From positions 4,186,001-4,250,000 of the forward strand of contig NZ_CP146232.1 of assembly GCF_037040815.1 (NCBI RefSeq): a DNA stretch of 64,000 bases, given 5' to 3'. The stretch's first letter is position 1. Each line of letters starts with the position of its first letter. Origin of the DNA: Pararoseomonas sp. SCSIO 73927 (GTDB taxonomy: Bacteria; Pseudomonadota; Alphaproteobacteria; Acetobacterales; Acetobacteraceae). Made by a program: the position numbers and the translations under genes. Under the pieces are notes generated by a model, which did no database searches, was not told the origin of the DNA, and was given only the letters and a program-made list of their open reading frames with translations. Shown here one piece after another: positions 18,011 through 26,080 of the stretch.

Positions 18011-19195
18011 ATGCTTCATGCTCAGCCTCCCGGCGGCAGCGACACCTCTGCCTTGCCGCCCCAGCCCGGGCAGGGACCGGGAGCGCGAGCGACCGTCGCC
18101 GTCGTCGGGGGCGGCCTCGCAGGGCTCCACGCCGCACGGCTCCTGCACCGGGCCGGGGTCGGCTTCCAGCTCCTCGAAGCCCGCGACCGCCTGGGCGGGC
18201 GCATCCTGTCGGTGGGGGTGGATGGCCGCGAGGCCGCGGACGGGTTCGACCTCGGTCCATCCTGGATCTGGCCGGACATGCAGCCAGCGCTGGCGGGCCT
18301 GGTCGGGGAACTGGGCCTTCCCAGCTTCGCCCAGCACAGCATGGGGGACGTCCTCCTCGACCGGGATCCGCAAGGCCAGCCGCGCCGCTATCCCGGGATG
18401 CGCCAGGACCCGGCGTCCATGCGCCTCGCGGGCGGGATGGGCGCCCTCGTGCGCGCCCTGGCACGGGATCTTCCGCGGCCGAGCCTGCGGCTCGGGACAC
18501 GAATCGCGGCCCTGGAACTCGGCGATGCGGGGGTCACCCTGCGCGTCGTCCGGAGTGACGGCGGGGAGGAGGCACTGACGGCCGATCAGGTGATTGTCGC
18601 GGTGCCGCCGCGCCTGCTCGAGGCGACCGTCGCATTCACCCCGGCCCTTGCGCCGGAGGTGGTACGGCGCTGGCGCGATGCGGCCACCTGGATGGCTCCC
18701 CACGCCAAGTTCCTCGCGCTCTACGATCGGCCGTTCTGGCGCGATGCCGGGCTGTCCGGCACGGTGCAGAGCACGGCGGGACCGCTGGCCGAGATCCACG
18801 ACGCGACAACGGCGTCGGGCGCGGCAGCCCTGTTCGGCTTCCTCGGCCTCGCCGCGGACCGTCGCGACGTCCTCGGAGTGACCGCCCTGACCCGGGCCTG
18901 CCTCGACCAGCTCGCGCGGCTTTTCGGCCCGGAGGCGGGGAGGCCCTCCGGGACCCTGCTCAAGGACTGGGCTGCCGACGGCTGGACGGCAACCGGCGAC
19001 GATCGGCGCCCCGCTGGGCATCCCCTGCCGACGGCTCGGTCCTGGATTACCGGACAATGGCGCGACTGCCTCGCCCTCGCTGGAAGCGAGGTGAGCGAGA
19101 TCGCGCCGGGCTACCTGGCCGGTGCCGTGGACGCGGCCGAACGGGCCGTCTCCGAGGTCATGGCGAGGCTCGTGGTGCCCGCCGAAAGAGGTTGA
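18011..19195 (+). CDS. FAD-dependent flavin monoamine oxidase family protein
   Basis: 394 residues from the ATG at 18011, 14 bp after the MFS stop. The N-terminal Rossmann motif VAVVGGGLAGLHAARLLHRAGVGFQLLEARDRLGGRI is the dinucleotide-binding GxGxxG...E followed by the amine-oxidase RxGGR loop. DLGPSWIW, GGMGALVRALARDL and the C-terminal FAD contact (RSWITGQWRDCLALAGSEVSEIAPGYLAGAVDAAERAV) complete the family pattern. It is predicted to oxidise an amine to an imine/aldehyde with H2O2 release. Slightly shorter than typical MAO-like proteins (~430-450) but both FAD ends are present. No signal peptide. Confidence 0.88.
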   Translation: MLHAQPPGGSDTSALPPQPGQGPGARATVAVVGGGLAGLHAARLLHRAGVGFQLLEARDRLGGRILSVGVDGREAADGFDLGPSWIWPDMQPALAGLVGELGLPSFAQHSMGDVLLDRDPQGQPRRYPGMRQDPASMRLAGGMGALVRALARDLPRPSLRLGTRIAALELGDAGVTLRVVRSDGGEEALTADQVIVAVPPRLLEATVAFTPALAPEVVRRWRDAATWMAPHAKFLALYDRPFWRDAGLSGTVQSTAGPLAEIHDATTASGAAALFGFLGLAADRRDVLGVTALTRACLDQLARLFGPEAGRPSGTLLKDWAADGWTATGDDRRPAGHPLPTARSWITGQWRDCLALAGSEVSEIAPGYLAGAVDAAERAVSEVMARLVVPAERG

Positions 19196-19334
19196 GGCGC
19201 GGGCGCCCAGGAGCAGCCGAACGGGAGAGATTACGGGGCCCCTGCCCCTGAGAACGGAATTTTCGAGCCGGATTTGCAAGCGGTCCCGGACAAGCAAGAG
19301 CGATCTGGCGCTCACCAATGGAGGATACGTTCCC

Positions 19335-20342
19335 ATGTCCCTGAACCGTCGCGCCCTGCTGGGGACCGCCGCCCTCTCGCCGGCTCTCGGCTTCCCGGCG
19401 CTCGCCCAAGGCAATGCGGCCGGCAACTGGCCGAGCCGACCGCTCCGGATCGTGGTGCCCTATCCGCCCGGCGGCGCGGTGGACCTGACGGCGCGGATCC
19501 TGGCGGGGCGCCTGCAGTCGCTCCTCGGGCAGAGCGTGGTGGTGGACAACCGCAGCGGGGCGGGCGGCAACGTCGGCGCGGAGTACGTCGCGCAGTCCGA
19601 GAAGGACGGCTACACAATGATGATGGGGCCGAACTCGCTCATGGCGGCGAACCGGCACCTCTACCGCCGCTCCATGCCGCTGGTGCCGCTGCGCGACCTG
19701 ACGGGCGTGACGCGCGTGATCGCCGGTACCGTGCTCATGGTCGTGAACGCGAACAAGCCCTGGAAGACCTTCGGGGACGTGATCGAGGCGGCGCGGCGCG
19801 CGCCAGGCAAGCTGACCATGGGATCGTCCGGGGCGGGGACGATGGGGCACATCACCGTCTCGACCATCGGCAGGGCGACCGGGGTGGACATCACCCACGT
19901 GCCGTATCGCGGCGGCGCCCCGGCCATTTCGGACCTGCTGGCCGGGAACGTCGACATCATGTTCGACGCCATTCCGGAGCTGGTGCCCTACGTGCGCGAG
20001 GGACGGTTCCGTCCCATGGCCGTGGGCAGCGCGGAGCGCATCGCCTACGTGCCGGGACTGCAAGACGTACCGGGCATGAGGGAGGTGCTGCCGGACGCCG
20101 GAATCGACATGCAGAGCTGGATGGGGGTGGTCGTTCCCGCGGGCACGCCCAGGCCCGTGATCGAGCGCCTGCACGGCGCGCTGGTGCAGGTGGCACGGAG
20201 TGACGACTTCCGGACGAGGATGGAGCCGCAGGGCTACGCCCCGGCCTGGGACGAGAGGCCGGAAGGCTTCAACGCCTTCATGCGGGAGCAGGACGTGCTG
20301 TGGAGGCGGCTCGTCGAAGACTCCGGCGCGACGCTGGACTGA
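19335..20342 (+). CDS. Bug/TctC-family periplasmic substrate-binding protein, third copy
   Basis: 335 residues from the ATG at 19335, with GGAGG 11 bp upstream. TAT-like signal MSLNRRALLGTAALSPALGFPALAQG. Family blocks are WPSRPLRIVVPYPPGGAVDLTARILAGRLQSLLGQSVVVDNRSGAGGNVGAEYVAQSEKDGYTMM, ITHVPYRGGAPAISDLLAGNVDIMFDAIPELVPYVREGR and GVVVPAGTPRPVIERLHGALVQV. It lies 139 bp after the amine oxidase and 137 bp before the C-S lyase, so its operon membership is uncertain. It could capture the substrate for the downstream aminotransferase/dehydrogenase set. No TctAB permease is in the window. Confidence 0.93.
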   Translation: MSLNRRALLGTAALSPALGFPALAQGNAAGNWPSRPLRIVVPYPPGGAVDLTARILAGRLQSLLGQSVVVDNRSGAGGNVGAEYVAQSEKDGYTMMMGPNSLMAANRHLYRRSMPLVPLRDLTGVTRVIAGTVLMVVNANKPWKTFGDVIEAARRAPGKLTMGSSGAGTMGHITVSTIGRATGVDITHVPYRGGAPAISDLLAGNVDIMFDAIPELVPYVREGRFRPMAVGSAERIAYVPGLQDVPGMREVLPDAGIDMQSWMGVVVPAGTPRPVIERLHGALVQVARSDDFRTRMEPQGYAPAWDERPEGFNAFMREQDVLWRRLVEDSGATLD

Positions 20343-20479
20343 GCGCCGCGGCGTCCCGGGAAGTTCAGGGGCCGGTGTCCGACCCGGCCTTGGGCGCGGC
20401 GGCCCGTTCGGTGACCCGCCCTCCTCAGCTCCTCCCGCCCATTCCAGAGCAACCACCCAGTCATCGAGGGGTATCCAGG

Positions 20480-21706
20480 ATGATGCTCGACTGCCCGCCT
20501 CAGGTGCCCATTTCAGGCACCTTGGCCTTCGACGAGGTGCTCGACCGGAAGGCGTCCAACTCGCTGAAGTGGTCCTGCTCGCACAGGCTGCTGGCGCCGG
20601 ACGAGGCCGCGGCCGACCCGTTGCCCATGTGGGTCGCGGATATGGATTTCAGGGCACCTCAGCCGGTCGTCGACGCGCTGCAGGCGACCGTCAGCCAAGG
20701 AGTCTTCGGCTATCCCGGGGGAGCGACGCAGTCCTACCTCGGCGCCGTCACCGGCTGGCAGGGGAAGCGCTTCGGGTGGGACGTGTCGCCGGACTGGGTC
20801 GTGCCGACCTCCGGCATCATCACCACCCTCAAGACGGCCATCCAGGCCTTCTCCGCACCGGGCGACACGGTCCTGATCCAACCCCCGGTCTACGGTCACT
20901 TCCATGGCGACGTCCTGCTGAACGGCCGCCACCTCGCTCTGGCGCCGCTGATTCGTGCCGGGCGCCGCTACCGCTTCGATGAGAAGGTCTTCGAGGCGGC
21001 GATCCTCCCCAGCACCAGGCTGTTCCTCCTCAGCCATCCACACAACCCGACCGGCAATGTCTGGTCGGAGGAGGAACTGCGGACGATGGGCGAGATATGC
21101 CTCCGCCGCGGGATCCTCGTCATCTCCGACGAGATCCACCAGGACCTCATCATGAACCCGGCCCGGAGGCACATCCCCTTTGCCTCGCTCGGTGATGACT
21201 TCGCCCTGAACAGCATCACCTGCACGGCGCCCAGCAAGACGTTCAACCTGCCGGGCCTGCAGTGCGCGAACGTCTTCGTCCCGAACTCCCGGCTGCGCGA
21301 TGAGCTGAGGTGCCAGTACGAGCGGAATGCCGCGGGCCACGTCAACATCCTCGGCATGGTCGCCGCCGAGGCGGCCTACGCCCACGGCGAGCCTTGGCTC
21401 GAGGCGCTCCTCGGCTACCTTCGCGGCAATCACGCCTACTTCGCCGGTGCCCTCGGGGGCTCCAACACCGACATCGAAGTGCTGCCGACCGACTCTCTCT
21501 ACCTGGCCTGGATGGACTGCCGCCAACTCGGCATGGACGCGGCGGCGCTCGACAGGTTCATGCTGACGGAGGCGCGCGTCTGGCTCGACAAGGGGCAGAA
21601 GTTCGGCCTCGAGGGGCATGGCTACATGCGCGCCAACCTCGGTTGCCCGCGGGCGACGGTCGAGGAGGCTGTTCATCGCATCAAGCGGGCGGTCGCCGCG
21701 CGATGA
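20480..21706 (+). CDS. PLP-dependent MalY/PatB-type aminotransferase (cystathionine beta-lyase-like)
   Basis: 408 residues from the ATG at 20480. Fold-type I aminotransferase with the MalY/PatB pattern: NSLKWSC near the N-terminus, LPMWVADMDFRAPQPVVDAL, FGYPGG, TSGIITTLKTAIQAFSAPGDTVLIQPPVYGHF, LFLLSHPHNPTGNVWSEEEL, ISDEIHQDLIM, and the PLP-lysine in CTAPSKTFNLPGLQ. The Arg-containing C-terminus (GYMRANLGCPRATVEEAVHRI) binds substrate carboxylate. MalY/PatB enzymes cleave C-S bonds of cystathionine/cysteine conjugates, and some act as plain aminotransferases. It sits between the Bug receptor and the dehydrogenase, apparently one catabolic unit. Confidence 0.92.
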   Translation: MMLDCPPQVPISGTLAFDEVLDRKASNSLKWSCSHRLLAPDEAAADPLPMWVADMDFRAPQPVVDALQATVSQGVFGYPGGATQSYLGAVTGWQGKRFGWDVSPDWVVPTSGIITTLKTAIQAFSAPGDTVLIQPPVYGHFHGDVLLNGRHLALAPLIRAGRRYRFDEKVFEAAILPSTRLFLLSHPHNPTGNVWSEEELRTMGEICLRRGILVISDEIHQDLIMNPARRHIPFASLGDDFALNSITCTAPSKTFNLPGLQCANVFVPNSRLRDELRCQYERNAAGHVNILGMVAAEAAYAHGEPWLEALLGYLRGNHAYFAGALGGSNTDIEVLPTDSLYLAWMDCRQLGMDAAALDRFMLTEARVWLDKGQKFGLEGHGYMRANLGCPRATVEEAVHRIKRAVAAR

Positions 21707-21767
21707 GAGTGCCCAGGCGACGGCTCGTCCCTGTCGCAGCTGGCCCCGCTAACGAAGGAGCGGACCC

Positions 21768-22811
21768 TTGAGAGCCACATTTCGCGCCATGCAGGTGTCC
21801 ACGCCGGGCACCCTCGAACTGGTGGAGCGCGCCACGCCGACGCCGGGCTCCGGCGAGGTCCTGATCGAGGTCGAGGCGTGCGGCATCTGCGGCGCGGATG
21901 CTGCCGACATCGACAGGGCCAACCCGGAGCTGCGGCCGCCACGCGTGCCCGGCCACGAGGTGGTCGGCCGTCTTGTCGCGCTTGGCGAGGGAACGCCTTC
22001 CATCTGGAAGCTCGGCCAGCGGGTCGGTGTCGGACGTCTGGGGGGCCATTGCAACGAGTGCGGCCAGTGCCGCCAGGGGCAGTTCCAGCTCTGCGAGAAC
22101 CAGCCCTTCGTGGGCGCCTCCTGCGACGGCGGCTATGCGGAGATGATGCTGGCCCGCGCTACCGGCCTCGTCGCCATCCCTGACGAGCTGCGGTCGGAGG
22201 AGGCCGCGCCCATCCTGTGCGCCGGGATCGCCACCTTCAACGCGCTGAAGAAGTCCGGCGCCGAGGCGGGCGACCTGGTGGCGGTGCTGGGCATCGGCGG
22301 CCTCGGCCACATGGCCCTGCAATACGCCCGGCGGATGGGCTTCCGGGTGGTGGCGGTCGGGCGCGGGCCGGACATCGCGGAGGATGCTCTGCGGCTGGGC
22401 GCCCACCTCTATGTCGACACACGCCAGGAGGACGCGGCGGCCAGGCTGAAGTCCCTGGGCGGCGCCAAGGCCATCCTGACCACGATCGGCAACGCGGTGG
22501 CCGTGTCCTCGTTGATGGCCGGTCTCGCGCCGCGCGGCCGCCTGGTCCTGCTGGGCGCGGGCAAGGACCCGCTGCCCGTGTCAGCCGGGCACCTCGTCGT
22601 CGGCGAGCGGAGCGTGCTCGGCTCGATCACCGGCACGCCCTACGAGAACGAGAGGACGCTGGACTTCAGCGTGCTGGCGGGCGTGCGGCCGCAGATCGAG
22701 ACCATGCCGCTGGAGCGGGTCTCCGAGGCCTATCAGCGGATGAAGTCCGGCGACGTGAAGTTCCGGATGGTTCTCACCATGGAAGGTTTGGGCGATGCGT
22801 CTCAACGATGA
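21768..22811 (+). CDS. Zinc-dependent medium-chain alcohol dehydrogenase
   Basis: 347 residues with a TTG start at 21768, supported by AAGGAG 7 bp upstream; an ATG at 21789 (MQVSTPG) is the alternative. Catalytic zinc region EACGICGADAADID and PRVPGHEVVGRLVALGEG. Structural zinc cysteines in GGHCNECGQCRQGQFQLCENQ. NAD(P)-binding Rossmann segment VAVLGIGGLGHMALQYARRMGFRVVAVGRG. Typical length for the MDR superfamily. The 3' end overlaps the cupin gene by 17 bp, so the two are translationally coupled. Confidence 0.92.
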   Translation: MRATFRAMQVSTPGTLELVERATPTPGSGEVLIEVEACGICGADAADIDRANPELRPPRVPGHEVVGRLVALGEGTPSIWKLGQRVGVGRLGGHCNECGQCRQGQFQLCENQPFVGASCDGGYAEMMLARATGLVAIPDELRSEEAAPILCAGIATFNALKKSGAEAGDLVAVLGIGGLGHMALQYARRMGFRVVAVGRGPDIAEDALRLGAHLYVDTRQEDAAARLKSLGGAKAILTTIGNAVAVSSLMAGLAPRGRLVLLGAGKDPLPVSAGHLVVGERSVLGSITGTPYENERTLDFSVLAGVRPQIETMPLERVSEAYQRMKSGDVKFRMVLTMEGLGDASQR

Positions 22812-23481
22812 TCTGACCCGGCCGGTGATCGTGCACGCGGCGGACCAAGCATGGGTGCCCAGTCCAGCGGCTGGGGTGGACCGGCGCATGCTGTTCCGCG
22901 TCGGCGGCGAGATCGCCCGCGCCACCTCCATCGTGCGCTACGCTCCCGGCAGCGCCTTTCCCCGGCACACCCACTCCGGTGGGGAGGAGATCCTGGTGCT
23001 GGACGGCACCTTCCAGGACGAGCACGGCGACTATCCGGCAGGGAGCTACTTCCGCAACCCGCCCGGGACATCGCACATCCCTGCGTCGAAGGATGGCTGC
23101 GTGATCTTCGTCCGGCTGTGGCAGTACCGCCAGGGCGACCAGACGCAGGTCGTGCGCCAGCCAGGCCAGGGGCAGCCGGTCGACCCTCGTCCTGGCGCCG
23201 TCTCCGCGAAGGTCCTGTTCAACGACGGGCATGAGGACGTGCGGATCGAGGCGTGGAGCGTAGGAAAACAGGTCACGGTCGCAAACCCGCGCGGCCTGGA
23301 GTTCCTGGTCGTTTCGGGCGCGCTCACCGGCAATGGCGAGAGCATGGGAAGCCTCGGTTGGGGCAGGCTTCCGGCCGGAACCGACCTGCAGGCCGAGGTC
23401 GGCCCGGCTGGCGCGACGGTGTGGCTGAAGAGCGCCGCTTTGCTGCATCCGGACGTCATAGCGATAGCGATGCCCGTCTAG
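22795..23481 (+). CDS. ChrR-like double-cupin protein
   Basis: 228 residues overlapping the end of the dehydrogenase gene. The first cupin has the metal-site pattern FPRHTHSGGEEILVLDGTFQDEHGDYPAGSYFRNPPGTSHIP, identical in layout to the cupin half of the anti-sigma factor ChrR. A second, more diverged cupin follows (VTVANPRGLEFLVVSGALTGNG... LGWGRLPAGTDLQAEVGPAGATVWLK). The zinc-binding anti-sigma domain of true ChrR is absent, and no ECF sigma gene is adjacent. It is more likely a stand-alone metal-binding cupin of unknown role, perhaps detoxifying or isomerising an intermediate in the dehydrogenase pathway. Confidence 0.82.
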   Translation: MRLNDDLTRPVIVHAADQAWVPSPAAGVDRRMLFRVGGEIARATSIVRYAPGSAFPRHTHSGGEEILVLDGTFQDEHGDYPAGSYFRNPPGTSHIPASKDGCVIFVRLWQYRQGDQTQVVRQPGQGQPVDPRPGAVSAKVLFNDGHEDVRIEAWSVGKQVTVANPRGLEFLVVSGALTGNGESMGSLGWGRLPAGTDLQAEVGPAGATVWLKSAALLHPDVIAIAMPV

Positions 23482-23610
23482 GCGATCAGGGAAATGGCTG
23501 CTTTCGGGATGTCACTGCGGCCCACCGAACTGCCGGATTGGGCGCGAACCAGCCAGTTCGCGGTCGTCCTTTCCCCAGGCACAGCCGACCACGGGGGCGT
23601 GTGATCAGGA

Positions 23611-23633
23611 AGCGCGCCCCCAGGGCGCGCCCA
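23611..23633. terminator. Possible GC hairpin between convergent genes
   Basis: GCGCGCCC and GGGCGCGC flank a 3-4 base loop near 23612-23631, between the 3' ends of the + strand cupin gene and the - strand integrase gene. There is no T-tract on either side, so intrinsic termination is uncertain. Confidence 0.3.
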
Positions 23634-23668
23634 ACCACCAACCCCGCTAGGTCAGACCCTCATAACCG

Positions 23669-25729
23669 TCAGCGGCAGAGCACAAAGCCATCCCGCCGCA
23701 TCTGCTCGACCACACCCACCTCCTCCCCGAACGGCGCAACGCCATAGGTGAGACGCGCCAGCGTCTCGGCCAGAGGACGGTGCCAGTTGCCCTTCTGGTA
23801 GACCTCCCGCACGTGCTCGCGGTCGGATGCGTTCTCGTGGCCGAAGATCAGGTCGAGGTCGTCCCGGCTGGCCTGCAAGCCGGCGAGCATTGTCCGGGCC
23901 GAGTGCCGGAGAGAGTGGAAGTCCAGCTTCGGCCGAACGATCCCCAACTCCCGGCGAAGCTCGAGGAACGACCGCGAGAGATTGCGCGCGCCCTTCTCGG
24001 TCGAGGTGATGTCGAGGAAAAGGAAGTCACCACCAGCCCCGCCACGAAGCCGCAGGTATTGAAGGAAGCCCCGGCCGAGAACGACCGGGTGGACCGGCAC
24101 GACGCGGTCCGCAGCGAGGGTCTTGAGCGTGTTTTCGGTTTCGGCCCGGCGATGCCTGCTGATCCCGATCTCCGCGGCATAGTCAGCGTCGGCGAGTGGG
24201 CGGACGTGGATGAGGACGAGCCCGTCATCGAGCACCTCAACATCCCCGACTCGCAACTGGACGATCTCGCGCTCCCGCATGCCCATGTAGGCGCCGAGGA
24301 GAAGGCCGAAGTACCGGGACGCCTGTCCTGTCGGGCGAAGGGCGGATCCAGACCCGTCGTGGAGCGGGCTCCAGGAGTTCCATGCGACCGAGGTGAAGAC
24401 CTGCTGGATCTCGGACACCCGGAAGGCCTCCCGGGCATTCTTGGCGGCGCGCCGACGGTCCGCCCCCTTGAGCTTCTTCTGCATGCCCTGCGTCGGGTTG
24501 GGCAGGCCTTCGCAGCCCGCCTCGGCCTCGGCCCACTTCCACAGCCCGCTCAGTGCGCTGGTGTTCTTGTTGATGGTCTTCGTGGAGAGGCGTTTGACCG
24601 TTGGCGGCCGCCCGCGTGAGACGCGAAGCACTTCGCTGGCGGCGACCCGGCGGTTTCCTCTGGGGTCGCTGGGATCTGCGTAATCGGCGGCCTGCCCCCA
24701 ATCGGAGCAGATCTCGGACAGGTTGCTCCGGAACTGCCGAAGCAGTTCGCGGGTGACCTCGCGGAGAGGAAGGTCGCCGAAAAACTCGGTGAACATCCGG
24801 ATCGTGGTTTCGGCGTCCCGTTCGGCGCTGGCCTGCCAGGCCCGATCGACCTTCTTGGCCTTCCGGAACGCCGTGAAGGCGACGGAGATTGCCGTGTCGG
24901 GGGAGAGCAAAGTTGCCGCTGCCGCCACTGACCGCAGCGGGGTCTCCACACGCGGCACCGCAGGCGTAGGTGCCACCTGTGGACTAGAGGTCGTAGGACC
25001 TGATGCTGTTTGGACGACCGCGGCGGGAGCCGCCCTGGAAGCCATCATCCCGCTGGCCTCAGCGCGGTAACCCTCCATCGCCGCCCGCATCGCGATTTCG
25101 AGCAGCAGCGGGTCTGATGCGTTGCCAGAGGCAAAGCCGGCATTGTCAAGCGCAGTGCGGAGCAGCGGCTCGACTGTGTCGAGGTTGTTGGACGCCAGCT
25201 CGCCCCGAAGAAAAGCCGCACGCCCCAGCGTCGCGAAGGCGCGTTCCCGGGCCGCGGCGGTCCGGGAGGGGAGGGCGGTGGGTGCGGGGAGGGGAGGGAG
25301 GGCCGCCAGCATGGCCGTGGCCAGCTCGGCCGGGACCAGCACTCGCTCGTCGGTGTCGCCGACTTCCGCCAGGAAGGCGGCGAGGGGCCCGGCAGCGGCG
25401 TCCGGCAGGTCAGCTTGCGGCATGGGGCCCCGAGCCGGCTGCACTGGGTCAGGCCCGCGCTGACGCCGGGCTGCGGCGGAACGGCGCAGGACCTCGTCCC
25501 GCACGGCCCGCATCACAGCCGCCTCGCTGACCGGAGGTGTCGTAGACCCGGTCTCCCGGTTCGTCAGCTGCTCGAACGCGGCGTCCATGAGAGCCCCCAG
25601 GCGTCTCGCGGACGCGCGGCCCTCCACGTCGAGGGAGAGGTCGATGCAGCGTCCGCGGCCTGCCCCCGGCAGGCGCCTACGCCAGTACCACAGGTTGCCC
25701 CTCCGCCGGAGGTGGGCGGCGTGCCTCAT
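23669..25729 (-). CDS. Tyrosine-type site-specific integrase adjacent to tRNA-Gln
   Basis: 686 residues, long for a phage-type integrase because of ~270 N-terminal residues of Ala/Pro-rich sequence. A core-binding domain follows (TTIRMFTEFFGDLPLREVTRELLRQFRSNL). The C-terminal catalytic domain shows the R-H-x-x-R-H-Y set: Arg in GAYMGMREREIVQLRVGDV, HSLRHSARTMLAG, FGHENASDREHVREVYQKG with the nucleophilic Tyr. The N-terminus (MRHAAHLRRRGNLWYWRRRLP) resembles DUF6538-type integrases. It reads away from tRNA-Gln, whose 3' end is 156 bp from the start codon, the usual position for an island integrase. It could excise or integrate an island extending to the left of the window. Confidence 0.88.
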   Translation of the reverse strand: MRHAAHLRRRGNLWYWRRRLPGAGRGRCIDLSLDVEGRASARRLGALMDAAFEQLTNRETGSTTPPVSEAAVMRAVRDEVLRRSAAARRQRGPDPVQPARGPMPQADLPDAAAGPLAAFLAEVGDTDERVLVPAELATAMLAALPPLPAPTALPSRTAAARERAFATLGRAAFLRGELASNNLDTVEPLLRTALDNAGFASGNASDPLLLEIAMRAAMEGYRAEASGMMASRAAPAAVVQTASGPTTSSPQVAPTPAVPRVETPLRSVAAAATLLSPDTAISVAFTAFRKAKKVDRAWQASAERDAETTIRMFTEFFGDLPLREVTRELLRQFRSNLSEICSDWGQAADYADPSDPRGNRRVAASEVLRVSRGRPPTVKRLSTKTINKNTSALSGLWKWAEAEAGCEGLPNPTQGMQKKLKGADRRRAAKNAREAFRVSEIQQVFTSVAWNSWSPLHDGSGSALRPTGQASRYFGLLLGAYMGMREREIVQLRVGDVEVLDDGLVLIHVRPLADADYAAEIGISRHRRAETENTLKTLAADRVVPVHPVVLGRGFLQYLRLRGGAGGDFLFLDITSTEKGARNLSRSFLELRRELGIVRPKLDFHSLRHSARTMLAGLQASRDDLDLIFGHENASDREHVREVYQKGNWHRPLAETLARLTYGVAPFGEEVGVVEQMRRDGFVLCR

Positions 25730-25769
25730 CGGTTCCCCAGTCAGGACCGGATGGCTGGGGGCACCGTGG

Positions 25770-25808
25770 TGTGACAGCTTTGTGTGACACCCATGTGCGA
25801 CACCCGGC
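25770..25808. repeat. Three tandem 13 bp repeats upstream of the tRNA-linked integrase
   Basis: Units begin at 25770, 25783 and 25796 with exact 13 bp periodicity. The cores TGTGACA, TGTGACACC and TGCGACACC are followed by variable bases. They lie between the integrase start (25729) and the tRNA 3' end (25885), where arm-type integrase sites or an autoregulatory operator would be expected. Confidence 0.55.
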
Positions 25809-25884
25809 CAAAAGGCCCGGTTGGCGTCGACGGTGCTGGATATCCGGGGCTATGCCGTTGATCTGCCAGACCCCTCGGAAGGGT

Positions 25885-25958
25885 TGGCTGGGGAACCTGG
25901 ATTCGAACCAAGACTGCCCGAGTCAGAGTCGGGAGTTCTACCGTTAAACTATTCCCCA
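25885..25958 (-). tRNA. tRNA-Gln (anticodon CTG), CCA encoded
   Basis: On the minus strand the acceptor strands TGGGGAA and TTCCCCA pair over 7 bp, followed by discriminator G and encoded CCA. The anticodon stem CCCGA/TCGGG encloses the loop CTCTGAC with anticodon CTG, reading CAG (Gln). The T-loop is GGTTCGAATCC. 74 nt including CCA. Its 3' end faces the integrase gene, a common attachment-site layout. Confidence 0.95.
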
Positions 25959-26080
25959 ACGGCAGGCGGCGCGCCCTATAGCCCGGCCGGCCCGGCCCCG
26001 CAAGCCGGTGATCGCCCCGGAGAGTGGAATAAGGGCTTGCCCCACCCCATCTGCAGGCGGATCATCGAAATATCAGTGCC

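Noticed and set aside
22795..23481. Calling the cupin protein the anti-sigma factor ChrR
   Set aside because: Only the cupin part is present, the zinc anti-sigma domain is missing and no ECF sigma gene is adjacent.
25770..25808. CRISPR array
   Set aside because: Only three short 13 bp units with no spacer structure and no cas genes; no CRISPR-like arrays were seen anywhere in the window.
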